Positions 33,868 through 42,659 of a DNA stretch of 64,000 nucleotides are shown here, one piece after another; position 1 is the stretch's first letter, and each line of letters opens with the position of its first letter. Position numbers and translations under genes: made by a program. Under the pieces are notes generated by a model. The model did no database searches. It was not told the origin of the DNA and saw only the letters and a list, made by a program, of their open reading frames with translations. The DNA is from JBCCSZ01 sp039199225 (GTDB lineage Bacteria; Bacteroidota; Bacteroidia; Chitinophagales; Saprospiraceae): contig JBCCSZ010000001.1 of assembly GCA_039199225.1 (NCBI GenBank), forward strand, positions 17,775-81,774, written 5' to 3'.

Positions 33868-35259
33868 TTATTCGCCAAATAGTTTTTTGAGTTCCTGGTG
33901 AAGCATTTCGCCTCTTAGGTTCCGGGCGATGATCCGTCCCTCTCGGTCGAGCAAAACCGTATGTGGAATAGAGCTAACGCTGTACAAACGAGCTGCAGAG
34001 CTGCTCCAGCCCTTCAGGTCGCTGACGTGTTTCCACTCCAGGCCGTCGGCTTCAATGGCATTTAGCCAGCGTTTCTTCTGGCGATCCAGGCTCACGCCCA
34101 GTATTTCGAAGCCTTTGTCTTTGTACTTATTATACAATTTGACCACGTTGGGATTTTCCTTGCGGCAAGGTCCGCACCAGCTCGCCCAAAAGTCTACAAG
34201 AACGACCTTACCTTTCATTTCACTCAAGCTCAGTGCTTGATCATCGGGTGTTTTGAGGGTAAAATCAGGGGCCTGCGCACCTACGACGAAGCTCTGAGCG
34301 GCAACGACTTGCTGCTTCAAGCCCTCAATCGCCAGCGACTTATCGGCTGCATAGCGGTCAGTAAATTGTTTGCCATATTCCAAAAAAGCCGGATGGTTCT
34401 TAGATTGCAGACCGACAGCCGTACCGCCAAGTGCATAGCGATAAGCCCTCGAATCCTTGGGTACCTTTATCAGCAGGCTGTCTACGAAAGCCATCATTTG
34501 CTCCTTTGGGAGTCGGACACTGGCCAGGGTCTGTGTATAATTTTTGAAGCCTTCAAAAAGGTAGGGAATGCCGTTGTAATCCGAACTGGTCAAATCAGTG
34601 TTTTTGAAGAAAGTATTGGCATAGTGTAGAACTTCATTTTGGTATCCGGCCGAGTCGGTAAAAAAGCTTTGATAGGAATCAATGGCGGTGACGCGAGCGA
34701 CAAAGGGATTTTGCTGACGGATGCTATCCAACAAGGCCCTTTTCTTTTGGTCCACCAGCTGGATTTTGGCGATGGCTTCCTGGCGTTTTTCCAGGTTGTT
34801 GAAGTTTCTTTGCAGCAGTCGAACAGCCGAATTCATCTCTATGTTGTTCTGCCGAGTCTTCATCATTGACTGTTCGTACATTTCATTCAGTGGAGATTCC
34901 GTTACCTTAGCCACACGGATGCTGTTGCAATTGCCGCTGAAGACGATTTTATCTTCATTGCCGATCAGTACAGCCTTCTTATCCTTTTCGTTTGTACCGA
35001 TGTACAGAAAGCGAGCCTCTGTGCGTGGCAGGGTGAAGCGCACTGTATCGTTTGTCAGAGCGAATGATTGGAGTGTCCGGAAGTAAATGCCCTCGAATTG
35101 CATCAGTCGAAGAGAATCTTTACAGCCTTTGAGGGCGCAAACGATTTCGACAGGCTTTGGTGGCTCGACGACCTTTGGTGTATTGGCTTGTTGACTTATG
35201 GGCTGTGGAGCCTTACATGCGAAGAGCAACAAAGCCAGGGAGAGGTATAGATATTTCAT
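33868..35259 (-). CDS. TlpA-like thioredoxin/redoxin lipoprotein
   Basis: 463 residues. The lipoprotein signal MKYLYLSLALLLFAC leads to a DUF4369-like or helical region of about 300 residues and a C-terminal AhpC/TlpA domain (GAQAPDFTLKTPDDQALSLSEMKGK then DFWASWCGPCRKENPN) with a CxxC active site. It probably reduces envelope proteins or cytochrome thiols. The VanX-like gene follows directly, and the -7 element TAACTTTG lies 22 bases upstream of the start. Confidence 0.87.
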   Translation of the reverse strand: MKYLYLSLALLLFACKAPQPISQQANTPKVVEPPKPVEIVCALKGCKDSLRLMQFEGIYFRTLQSFALTNDTVRFTLPRTEARFLYIGTNEKDKKAVLIGNEDKIVFSGNCNSIRVAKVTESPLNEMYEQSMMKTRQNNIEMNSAVRLLQRNFNNLEKRQEAIAKIQLVDQKKRALLDSIRQQNPFVARVTAIDSYQSFFTDSAGYQNEVLHYANTFFKNTDLTSSDYNGIPYLFEGFKNYTQTLASVRLPKEQMMAFVDSLLIKVPKDSRAYRYALGGTAVGLQSKNHPAFLEYGKQFTDRYAADKSLAIEGLKQQVVAAQSFVVGAQAPDFTLKTPDDQALSLSEMKGKVVLVDFWASWCGPCRKENPNVVKLYNKYKDKGFEILGVSLDRQKKRWLNAIEADGLEWKHVSDLKGWSSSAARLYSVSSIPHTVLLDREGRIIARNLRGEMLHQELKKLFGE

Positions 35260-35281
35260 GCTTCCGGTTTGAATGAGGATA

Positions 35282-35289
35282 CAAAGTTA
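35282..35289 (-). promoter_or_regulatory. -7 promoter element of the TlpA-VanX operon (TAACTTTG)
   Basis: TAACTTTG on the minus strand fits TAnnTTTG and lies 22 bases from the ATG at 35259. A possible -33 TTTG (35313-35316) is 23 bases upstream, at the long end of the accepted range and inside the ligA gene. Confidence 0.5.
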
Positions 35290-35291
35290 CA

Positions 35292-37430
35292 TCACTTTTC
35301 GCCAATAATCTCCAAAAACCGAGCCTCTGTCATAATCTCTACAGTGCCGAGGGCCTCTGCTTTCTTGAGTTTAGAGCCTGCTTTTTCACCGGCTACCAGG
35401 ATATTGAGATTCGAACTGACGGCGCTGATGTTTTTAGCACCTGCCGCCTCAGCCAACTTTTGAGCCTCCTTGCGTCCCATTTGTTGCAACGATCCGGTAA
35501 AGAGAATGGTTTTGCCTTTTAATGGAGCATCTTCGGCGACCTCTAATGGCTTGTCTGCTTCCGTTTGTTGAAGGTTTACACCAAGCGTTTCCAGTTCGCT
35601 CAACATCTCGATGTTTTTGGCTTCGGCAAAATAGGCCATGACGTTTTTAGCAACAATGGGACCTACATCTTTGATCTCGGTAAATTTTTCTTCTGTCCAA
35701 TCTCGAAGCTCCAACACGTGGTCGATTTCCGCAGCCAGCAATTTGGAAGCCTTTTTACCCAGGTGGTGAATGCTCAGGCTGTGCAGCAATCGAGCAATTG
35801 GATTTTGTTTGGCCTTATTGATGGCCTTTTCCAGGTTTCCAGCTGATTTCTTGCCAAAACCTTCCAGCCTGGAGATCCAGTCGTAATCCAGCCGATAGAT
35901 GTCCGGGAGTGTTTTTAGGATGCCCAATTCGTAAAAACGTTCGACAATAGACTTCCCAAAGCCATCGATGTCCATGGCTGATTTGGAAACGTGGAAAATC
36001 ATTCGTTGTAGGCTCTGGGCATTACAAGTACAACTGGGACAACGCCAGGCAGCTTCGTTTTCCTGCCTGACCAGTAATATTTCCTCCTCCTGATTGATGG
36101 GGCAGTACTTTGGGAATTCGATTGGTGCCTCACTGCCATCCCGCAGCTCCTCCATTGGCTTGACGATGTAGGGAATGACATCTCCTGCCCGCTCAACCAG
36201 CACCGTATCGCCAGTGCGAATGTCTTTGCTGGTAATAAAATCTTCATTGTGCAATGAAACGGAGGATACCGTCACACCGGCAAGTTGAACCGGCTCGAGC
36301 TTTGCAACAGGGGTGATGGAACCTATTTTTCCCACCTGATATTCCACACTTAGCAACTTTGTCGTGGCCTGCTTGGCTTTAAACTTAAAGGCAATGGCCC
36401 ATCGCGGATGGTGGCTGGTATATCCACATTTTTCCTGTAGCTCACGGCTGTTCACCTTGACAACCATGCCATCGATTTCGTAGGGATAGCTTTCGCGCTT
36501 TTCCTGCCACTTCATGCAAAAGTCGATGACTTCTGCGATATTCTTACAAACCTTGCGTTCTTCTCTTGGAATTTTGAAACCGAGCTGTCCCAGCAGTTCG
36601 ATGCCTTCATCATGGGTTTCGATGGTAGCGAGTTGATCTTTTCCATCTTGTGTGACCGCATAGCCCAATTGGTAAATGAAAGCCTCCAATCCGCGTTTTG
36701 CGACTTCTTTGGGGTCTTTCATGCGCAGGCCGCCCGTTGCTGCATTTCGGGGATTGGCAAATAGGCTTAAACCCTCCTTTGCTCTTTTTTGGTTGATGTA
36801 ATCGAAATTGTCTTTCCGGATAATGGCTTCGCCCCTCAATTCGACTTTGTGGAAGCCACTGGCTGAGAAACCGGCAGTCAGGGGGATGGATCGTATGGCC
36901 CGCGCATTCTTTGTCATTTCCTCTCCCAAAACGCCATTGCCTCTGGTAGCTGCCCGGCTGAGTTGATCGGCTTCGTATACCAACGCAATGCTACCACCAT
37001 CGTATTTGGGCTCGACACAGTACTCGATGTTAACCTCCGCTTCCGTGTTTGTCAACTTTTTGATTTGCTCGTCGAAGTCCTTCAAATCCTCTGCATTGTA
37101 GGAATTGTCTAGAGACAGCATAGGAGTGAGATGCTCGACGGAAGGGAAGTCACTCGTGAGATCGTTGGAGACCCTTTGCGTGGGAGAATCGGACGTCAAT
37201 AGCTTTGGGAACAATTTTTCCAATGCTTCGAGTCGCTTGTAGAGGCTGTCGTACTCAAAATCGCTTAAAACAGGATTGTTCAATACGTAGTAGCGCCATT
37301 CGTGGTAATTGATGATGCGATGCAATTCAGCAACTTCTGCGCTTGCCTGCAGTGGGTTGGTTGTTGCCTCTTCTTTGAGCAAGGCTTTGGATCGGTCGAA
37401 TATTTGGCGTTGTTCAGCAGTATTGTACAT
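35292..37430 (-). CDS. ligA: NAD-dependent DNA ligase
   Basis: A 712-residue full-length LigA. The Ia domain holds YHEWRYYVLNNPVLSDFEYD, and Lys142 in EPKYDGGS is the adenylation site. The OB fold, a zinc-finger region near 408-436, HhH repeats (DIDGFGKSIVERFYELGI, LEGFGKKSAGNLEKAI) and a C-terminal BRCT domain (LKGKTILFTGSLQQMGRKEAQKLAEAAGAK) follow. It seals nicks in replication and repair. Odd feature: the first zinc-finger pair reads CPIN where most LigA proteins have CPxC, while the second half has three Cys. Confidence 0.95.
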   Translation of the reverse strand: MYNTAEQRQIFDRSKALLKEEATTNPLQASAEVAELHRIINYHEWRYYVLNNPVLSDFEYDSLYKRLEALEKLFPKLLTSDSPTQRVSNDLTSDFPSVEHLTPMLSLDNSYNAEDLKDFDEQIKKLTNTEAEVNIEYCVEPKYDGGSIALVYEADQLSRAATRGNGVLGEEMTKNARAIRSIPLTAGFSASGFHKVELRGEAIIRKDNFDYINQKRAKEGLSLFANPRNAATGGLRMKDPKEVAKRGLEAFIYQLGYAVTQDGKDQLATIETHDEGIELLGQLGFKIPREERKVCKNIAEVIDFCMKWQEKRESYPYEIDGMVVKVNSRELQEKCGYTSHHPRWAIAFKFKAKQATTKLLSVEYQVGKIGSITPVAKLEPVQLAGVTVSSVSLHNEDFITSKDIRTGDTVLVERAGDVIPYIVKPMEELRDGSEAPIEFPKYCPINQEEEILLVRQENEAAWRCPSCTCNAQSLQRMIFHVSKSAMDIDGFGKSIVERFYELGILKTLPDIYRLDYDWISRLEGFGKKSAGNLEKAINKAKQNPIARLLHSLSIHHLGKKASKLLAAEIDHVLELRDWTEEKFTEIKDVGPIVAKNVMAYFAEAKNIEMLSELETLGVNLQQTEADKPLEVAEDAPLKGKTILFTGSLQQMGRKEAQKLAEAAGAKNISAVSSNLNILVAGEKAGSKLKKAEALGTVEIMTEARFLEIIGEK

Positions 37431-37473
37431 GAATGAGTGCTTATCAAAGGGTCAGGACTTGTTTTAGCAAAGG

Positions 37474-37481
37474 CAAATATA
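37474..37481 (-). promoter_or_regulatory. -7 promoter element of ligA (TATATTTG)
   Basis: TATATTTG on the minus strand, 43 bases upstream of the ligA ATG and 6 bases downstream of the terminator of the preceding gene. No -33 element is seen. Confidence 0.5.
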
Positions 37482-37487
37482 AACAAT

Positions 37488-37516
37488 CCCGAACTTTGCC
37501 GTGTAGAAAGTTCGGG
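37488..37516 (-). terminator. Terminator of the choice-of-anchor V gene
   Basis: A perfect 10-bp stem CCCGAACTTT/AAAGTTCGGG with a 9-nt loop lies 48 bp past the stop of the 37565 gene. The following T-run is weak (ATTGTTTAT on the minus strand), so termination is likely but not certain. Confidence 0.6.
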
Positions 37517-37564
37517 ACTGAACAGAAGCCGTTTGAGGCCGTCTGGAGTTGGTGAAATTTACTG

Positions 37565-38422
37565 TTAAAGCTTCAACAGCTTTCGCGTTGCTATTTCTTT
37601 GCCATCGGTTAATTGGAGGTAGTAAATGCCGGAAGGCAATGTTTGTACGTTGACTGTGTGTCGGAATTGGCCTGCAGGAACCAGTAGGCTTTCATCTTTC
37701 AGCAGCTTCCCCTGTACGTCGGTTAATCGAAGCTGAAAGCGCTCGGATGTTGAGCTGTTGGTTGACAAGGTCGTGAAATCTACTGCAGGGTTGGGAAACA
37801 CTTTCATGCCCAGCTCGTCGGCCAATTCATTGGTGCTGACGACATCTGTTTCTGCAATGGTCAGAGTGTTACAAGCCGCATTATCGCCACCGGTGCTGCC
37901 ATTGCCATTGACCCCATTGCCACAAGCATAAAAAGTAACGGTACCAGAACCAGTTGGGGGGGCTGTCCACTTCATCGTAAATTCATTGGAACTACCAACA
38001 CCATTGTGTTCAACATAGGTACGGCCATTGGAAGCTGTCGCCATTTGTACGTTACTCCCCAAGTCAGACCAGTTTGGAACATCGGGGGCATTGGCATTTA
38101 GCTCGCCATTGAGGCAAACCATCTGAAAACCAAAACCTGCTGGTGTACCCTGAGCGACGTTGATGGTCACTTTGACATCGTACACTTGTCCTGCCATGTA
38201 AGTGGGGTCAGGAGGATTGCCTTGATCATCCGTGACTTCTATGTCTAAGGTCACTTGGATGGCCGAACTGTTGCCGTGGCAAGTAATACAAGTTGCACCG
38301 GCGTCACCCGGAGCGGTGGTGTTGCCGCTGTTGGCAGCAGTAGCTCTTCCACCAGAATTACTGGAGATCGCAAAGGCGAGGATTGAAAGACCAAATAATG
38401 TGTAGAGGAATTTAAATTTCAT
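37565..38422 (-). CDS. T9SS-exported choice-of-anchor V protein with a CxxCH motif
   Basis: 285 residues: signal peptide, then ATCITCHG (Cys45, Cys48, His49), a c-heme attachment motif at the start of a choice-of-anchor V (reeler-like) domain. GFGFQMVCLNGE and SNEFTMKWTAPPTGSGTVTFYACG follow, with a C-terminal T9SS sorting domain from about 205 (ELGMKVFPNPAVDF, SGIYYLQLTDGKEIATRKLL). It is secreted to the cell surface. Whether heme is really attached is not shown; the nearby Cys pairs could also form disulfides. Confidence 0.82.
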   Translation of the reverse strand: MKFKFLYTLFGLSILAFAISSNSGGRATAANSGNTTAPGDAGATCITCHGNSSAIQVTLDIEVTDDQGNPPDPTYMAGQVYDVKVTINVAQGTPAGFGFQMVCLNGELNANAPDVPNWSDLGSNVQMATASNGRTYVEHNGVGSSNEFTMKWTAPPTGSGTVTFYACGNGVNGNGSTGGDNAACNTLTIAETDVVSTNELADELGMKVFPNPAVDFTTLSTNSSTSERFQLRLTDVQGKLLKDESLLVPAGQFRHTVNVQTLPSGIYYLQLTDGKEIATRKLLKL

Positions 38423-38640
38423 AGGTTTTTTGTTTAACGTTAAATGATTATAAAAGATGATAATTTTCTTATGCTGTTGGGCGGGGAGCCCTACGTATTA
38501 CACAATTTAGGATAAGTAAGTGATTGAACAACTGTATTTTACTTGTATTTAACTTTTAAAGTTGCAAACTGTCATCCAATGAACGTTTGTAAGGGAAAGA
38601 GGAAGCCTTTGTGCAGTTTGTGTTGAGTGTAAGGCAAGCC

Positions 38641-39204
38641 TCAATTGGAAGATGTGGCTTTGTAGCCCCAACTGTAGGCTGGAATTTTACCAACGACCCC
38701 TTTGAAGTATTCCCTGATGTGGGCGAAGTCTGCCTCTTTATCATCTGTCGGATAATATGGATCGCTGACTTTAAATTGTCGCTTGCCGTAGTCAAAACTA
38801 ATCATAACGATGGGGCAACCGGCACCTTTGGCGATGTAATAAAAACCCGTTTTGAGCTTTCCAACATTGCTGCGCGTACCCTCCGGAGCGATGCAGATGG
38901 CAAATTCATCTCTTTGATTGTACACATCTACCACAGCATCGACAAAGTTGTTGTTCTTGGAACGGTCAACTGGAACGCCACCTGTCCAACGAAAAAAACC
39001 ACCTATGGGCCATTGGAACAAAGAGTCTTTTGCAATGTACTGGATATTCCTTTTTAAGGCTTTACGGATGAGTATTCCATAGGGAAAATCCCAGTTGGAG
39101 GTATGTGGTATGGCGATGAGTACGAATTTTTTGACGTCCGGCCAATCGCCAATCAACTTCCAACCGAGCAACTTCAGAATTAGGGCGCTGATCTTGCTCA
39201 ACAT
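38641..39204 (-). CDS. 1-acyl-glycerol-phosphate acyltransferase-like protein (PlsC family)
   Basis: A 187-residue short acyltransferase. HTSNWD at 34-39 is the HX4D catalytic block and EGTR at 108-111 the phosphate-binding block. GGFFRWTGGVPVDRSKNN between them is typical of a cytoplasmic lysophospholipid acyltransferase-like protein. It probably transfers fatty acid to a lysophospholipid or another lipid. It has no adjacent partner and reads away from the choice-of-anchor V gene region. Confidence 0.83.
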   Translation of the reverse strand: MLSKISALILKLLGWKLIGDWPDVKKFVLIAIPHTSNWDFPYGILIRKALKRNIQYIAKDSLFQWPIGGFFRWTGGVPVDRSKNNNFVDAVVDVYNQRDEFAICIAPEGTRSNVGKLKTGFYYIAKGAGCPIVMISFDYGKRQFKVSDPYYPTDDKEADFAHIREYFKGVVGKIPAYSWGYKATSSN

Positions 39205-39389
39205 TTTGTATACGAATTTGAGTCAATGCAAAATACTCTTTTTTCGGAACATATCAGGATCAATCGCGATCTGCTTGGCATACAAATTGGATTAGTTTAG
39301 CATATGTACCGATAGGAGGCCATCATTCCTCGTAACTTAGGTTAAGCAATTCTTATTGTCAGCAGAAAATATTATTTTGTGCGACTTCA

Positions 39390-41846
39390 TTGTTAAGAGA
39401 AAACGACAACTTGTACACAAAAATACCCATATTACCCCTTCTCGTTCTATTGCTCCTCAACTTTATTGATGCCAATGCCCAGTCGGGACAGAGCAATCTA
39501 CTGAAGGTCCAAGACAAGAATAAACCCATTCGACCCATTCTGGAGTTCTTCCCCGAAGGCGGATTTTACGACGAGGCGCTAGAGGTCGAGTTGTTTGCAC
39601 CTGGTTGCGACATTTATTACACGACAGACGGCAGTAAGCCTGGCCGGACCAAAACGAAGTATCGCAAACCGATAAAGGTCCGCAAGACCCTTGTCATTCG
39701 AGCCGTTGCTTATCGCGGCAAAATCAAAAGTAAGTTGGGTGGCTTCACTTATTTTATAGACGAACCAGAAAGTACCTTTCCGATTGTTTCTTTGGGCGTA
39801 AACCCAGAGACGCTTTTCGACCCAGAGAGAGGTTTGTATATGAAAGGGCCAAATGCAGTTGACTCCCTCTGGACAAAGGACGGCGCCAATTTTTGGAGTC
39901 GAAAAGAGGTGCGTATTCACACTGAGATTTACGAAAATGGGAATGATCGAGTGTTCAGCAGTGGTACGGGCTTGCGTTTGTTTGGTGGGATCAGTCGGCT
40001 ATTTCCTCAAAAGTCGATGACCATTGTAGCCCGGGACCGCTATGGCAAAAAGCGTATTCGCCATCCGGTATTTGGGGAAGATGGACTGAAGAAGTTTAAA
40101 TTTTTGGTTTTCCGTAATTCGGGGAGTGATTGGGGGAAATCTCACTTTCGCGATGGTCTGATGACCAGCTTGGTGGAAGACTGGGACATTGAAAAACAAG
40201 ATTTTCGCCCTTCTCAGCTTTACATCAATGGTAAGTACTGGGGGATTTACAACATCCGGGAAAAAGTCAACCGCTACTTTATCGAAGGGCATCAGGACAT
40301 CGACAACGACAGCATTGACCTGATCGAGCATCGCATGACGCTCAAGCGAGGCAGCCGAGGGCATTATGTAAAGATGTTGCGCTATATCAAAAAGCACTCA
40401 ATGCGCAATCCGGCGCATTACCAATACATCTGTAGTCAAATGGAGGTGGAGAATTTCATGGACCATCAGATTGCACAGATTTATTTCGATAACCAGGATG
40501 CAGGTGGCAACATTAAGTTTTGGCGGCCTCAAAAGCCCAACGGGCGCTGGCGCTGGATTCTATACGATACTGATTTTGGTTTTGGCCTACACAATCCGAC
40601 TGCTTACACGAATAACAGCTTGGCCTTTCACACAAAGCCAGACGGTCCCGATTGGCCCAACCCCCCTTGGAGTACTTTTCTGCTTCGCAACCTTCTGGGG
40701 AATTCGGAATTCCAACGCATGTTTGTCAATCGCTTTGCCGACCGAATCAATACGAGTTTTGCGCCGGAAAATGTAATGCAGAAAATCGATGCACATTATG
40801 AAAAACTATTGCCTGAGATACCGAGGCACCTCAAGCGATGGCGTCTCAAGAAGAAGCGTTGGGAGAAGCATGTCAACATCCTGCGGAAGTTTGCCCGCCT
40901 CCGTCCCGATCACATGCGTATGCACTTGATGGAACGCTTCAAAACGGGCGATGCCGTTGAGTTGAGTATGATTTGTACCAATGGTGGCAAAATCCTCTTG
41001 AACAACAACCTCCAGGTGGAGGGTGGTACGGTGTTTCGCGGTAAGTACTTCGAAAACTATCCAATACATTTGAAGGCGCAGCCGCAATTCGGCTACCGCT
41101 TTTCTCATTGGGAGGGCCTTCCATTTGAAGAAGCGCCCAGAGACTTATCGGTCAAGTTGGAAAAGGACAAGCCCCTTAAGCTTAAGGCTGTTTTTGAGCG
41201 GTACATCCATCCATTGGCCGAGAAGCTCATCATTAACGAGGTCAGCGCGAATAATAAAAAATCGGGTGATTGGATCGAATTGTACAATTCTACCAAAGAG
41301 ACGATTAGCCTAAACAATTGGGTTTTTACCGATGGGAAAAATGAATTTCGAATACCAGATGTGTCCATCACTGGAAAGTCCTACTTGGTGTTGTGCGAGG
41401 ACAGCACCTCTTTTTACCAACAACATCCTGAGTGGATCAAAGTAGCTGGGAATTTTACTTTCGGCCTAAACAAACGTCGCGAAAGCCTGGGACTGTACAC
41501 TGACAAGGGAGCCTCGGTAGACAGCACCTCCTACGTGCTGGCACCTATGGATTCTACTTTCGTTTGGAGCCACTTATTGCCGCATTTGGACAATGGCGAT
41601 CGCGAAAACTGGGAAGTTCGCCTGGGCATCGGAACGCCTGGTGGTCCCAATCCCTATTATTTGGAAAGCCACATCAAGGCAGAGCAGGAAATGTGGGTGC
41701 GCATTGGCGTAAGCATCGGTGTACTGCTGTGCTGTTTTTTGGTCTTCCAACTGAAGAAAAGGCGACAGCCGACCATCATTGTAACCAGGCAAAAAGAGCC
41801 ACAAAGTCCGAAGCCTCCTCCTAAAAATCCACCGACTTTTCAGTAG
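39390..41846 (+). CDS. CotH-kinase family protein with chitobiase-C-like and lamin-tail domains
   Basis: Up to 818 residues. After a signal segment come a chitobiase C-terminal-like domain (YDEALEVELFAPGCDIYYTTDGSKPG), a CotH kinase domain (about 170-480: RLFGGISRLFPQKSM, LVFRNSGSDWGKSHFRDGLM, WRWILYDTDFGFG), and a lamin-tail domain (about 615-720: EKLIINEVSANNKKSGDWIELYNST). One C-terminal helix (about 771-787) precedes a Pro-rich tail. It is membrane-anchored. No ATG exists near the start, so a TTG (39390 or 39411) must be used; both would keep the signal peptide. Confidence 0.82.
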   Translation: MLRENDNLYTKIPILPLLVLLLLNFIDANAQSGQSNLLKVQDKNKPIRPILEFFPEGGFYDEALEVELFAPGCDIYYTTDGSKPGRTKTKYRKPIKVRKTLVIRAVAYRGKIKSKLGGFTYFIDEPESTFPIVSLGVNPETLFDPERGLYMKGPNAVDSLWTKDGANFWSRKEVRIHTEIYENGNDRVFSSGTGLRLFGGISRLFPQKSMTIVARDRYGKKRIRHPVFGEDGLKKFKFLVFRNSGSDWGKSHFRDGLMTSLVEDWDIEKQDFRPSQLYINGKYWGIYNIREKVNRYFIEGHQDIDNDSIDLIEHRMTLKRGSRGHYVKMLRYIKKHSMRNPAHYQYICSQMEVENFMDHQIAQIYFDNQDAGGNIKFWRPQKPNGRWRWILYDTDFGFGLHNPTAYTNNSLAFHTKPDGPDWPNPPWSTFLLRNLLGNSEFQRMFVNRFADRINTSFAPENVMQKIDAHYEKLLPEIPRHLKRWRLKKKRWEKHVNILRKFARLRPDHMRMHLMERFKTGDAVELSMICTNGGKILLNNNLQVEGGTVFRGKYFENYPIHLKAQPQFGYRFSHWEGLPFEEAPRDLSVKLEKDKPLKLKAVFERYIHPLAEKLIINEVSANNKKSGDWIELYNSTKETISLNNWVFTDGKNEFRIPDVSITGKSYLVLCEDSTSFYQQHPEWIKVAGNFTFGLNKRRESLGLYTDKGASVDSTSYVLAPMDSTFVWSHLLPHLDNGDRENWEVRLGIGTPGGPNPYYLESHIKAEQEMWVRIGVSIGVLLCCFLVFQLKKRRQPTIIVTRQKEPQSPKPPPKNPPTFQ

Positions 41847-41935
41847 TTTATGATAACATTATTTCGTCCGCTTCTGTTAATCTGACAAAGGTTGGCCCAA
41901 AGGCTTACTTCAAATCAAACACTAAAAACAAAAGA

Positions 41936-42493
41936 ATGCGTACGCTATTATTAGGACTGCTCGTTTGCTGCCTCATTGGATGCTCAGGTGGTGAGGTAGA
42001 ACAGCAAAGAAAAGATTCAGATACTGCTGAATACCAACTATTGGTGAAAGAAATCAAGGAGTTGGAAGATTCTCTGAAAAGCTCAGAGCAAGCAATTAAC
42101 AAAATGGCTGCAGTAGAATTTATTGCAAAAAGTGAAGCTTTCGCTTCTGGGTTTTCAAAAGACCCGCAGGCAGCTTTTATGTTGTTTCGGGCCGCTGATG
42201 TGGCGCGAGGCATTGGGGTGTATGATCTGGCCATTCAGCATTGGCAAACAGTCTACGACAATTACCCTGAATACGAATTTTGGGAAGAGGCCCTATTTAT
42301 GATGGGGTATACTTACGAAAACAATATCGGCGATAAGGCCAAGGCTAAAGAAAAGTACGAAGCCTTTTTGGAAAAACATCCAACTCATAAGCGTGCTACG
42401 GATGTCAAACAGATATTAGCCGTCATTGATAAGTCGCCGGAAGACTTGGTTCGTGAGTTCCAAAAGAAACAAAAGGAGGAACAGCAAAATTGA
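41936..42493 (+). CDS. TPR lipoprotein
   Basis: 185 residues. The lipoprotein signal is MRTLLLGLLVCCLIGC; a coiled-coil-like helix follows (EYQLLVKEIKELEDSL), then two or three TPR units (FMLFRAADVARGIGVYDLAIQHWQTVYDNYPE, WEEALFMMGYTYENNIGDKAKAKEKYEAFLEKHP). It has the layout of a YbgF/BamD-like lipoprotein but not a clear match to either. It is probably periplasmic and membrane-tethered; it lies between the CotH gene and two thioredoxin-TPR genes. Confidence 0.78.
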   Translation: MRTLLLGLLVCCLIGCSGGEVEQQRKDSDTAEYQLLVKEIKELEDSLKSSEQAINKMAAVEFIAKSEAFASGFSKDPQAAFMLFRAADVARGIGVYDLAIQHWQTVYDNYPEYEFWEEALFMMGYTYENNIGDKAKAKEKYEAFLEKHPTHKRATDVKQILAVIDKSPEDLVREFQKKQKEEQQN

Positions 42494-42659
42494 CGGTCGA
42501 GAAAGGCAGTATTTGAAATGGATGGTGGCTAAATGGTTACAAAACTGTTAAAGTTAAACGCAAGCTTTGACTTTGGGCTGGCTTCCATGCAAGGTCGCGG
42601 GCAAAAAAGTGTTATTCTTTATATCTTACGGAAGTTTTTTGCATAAAATAAATTTAATT

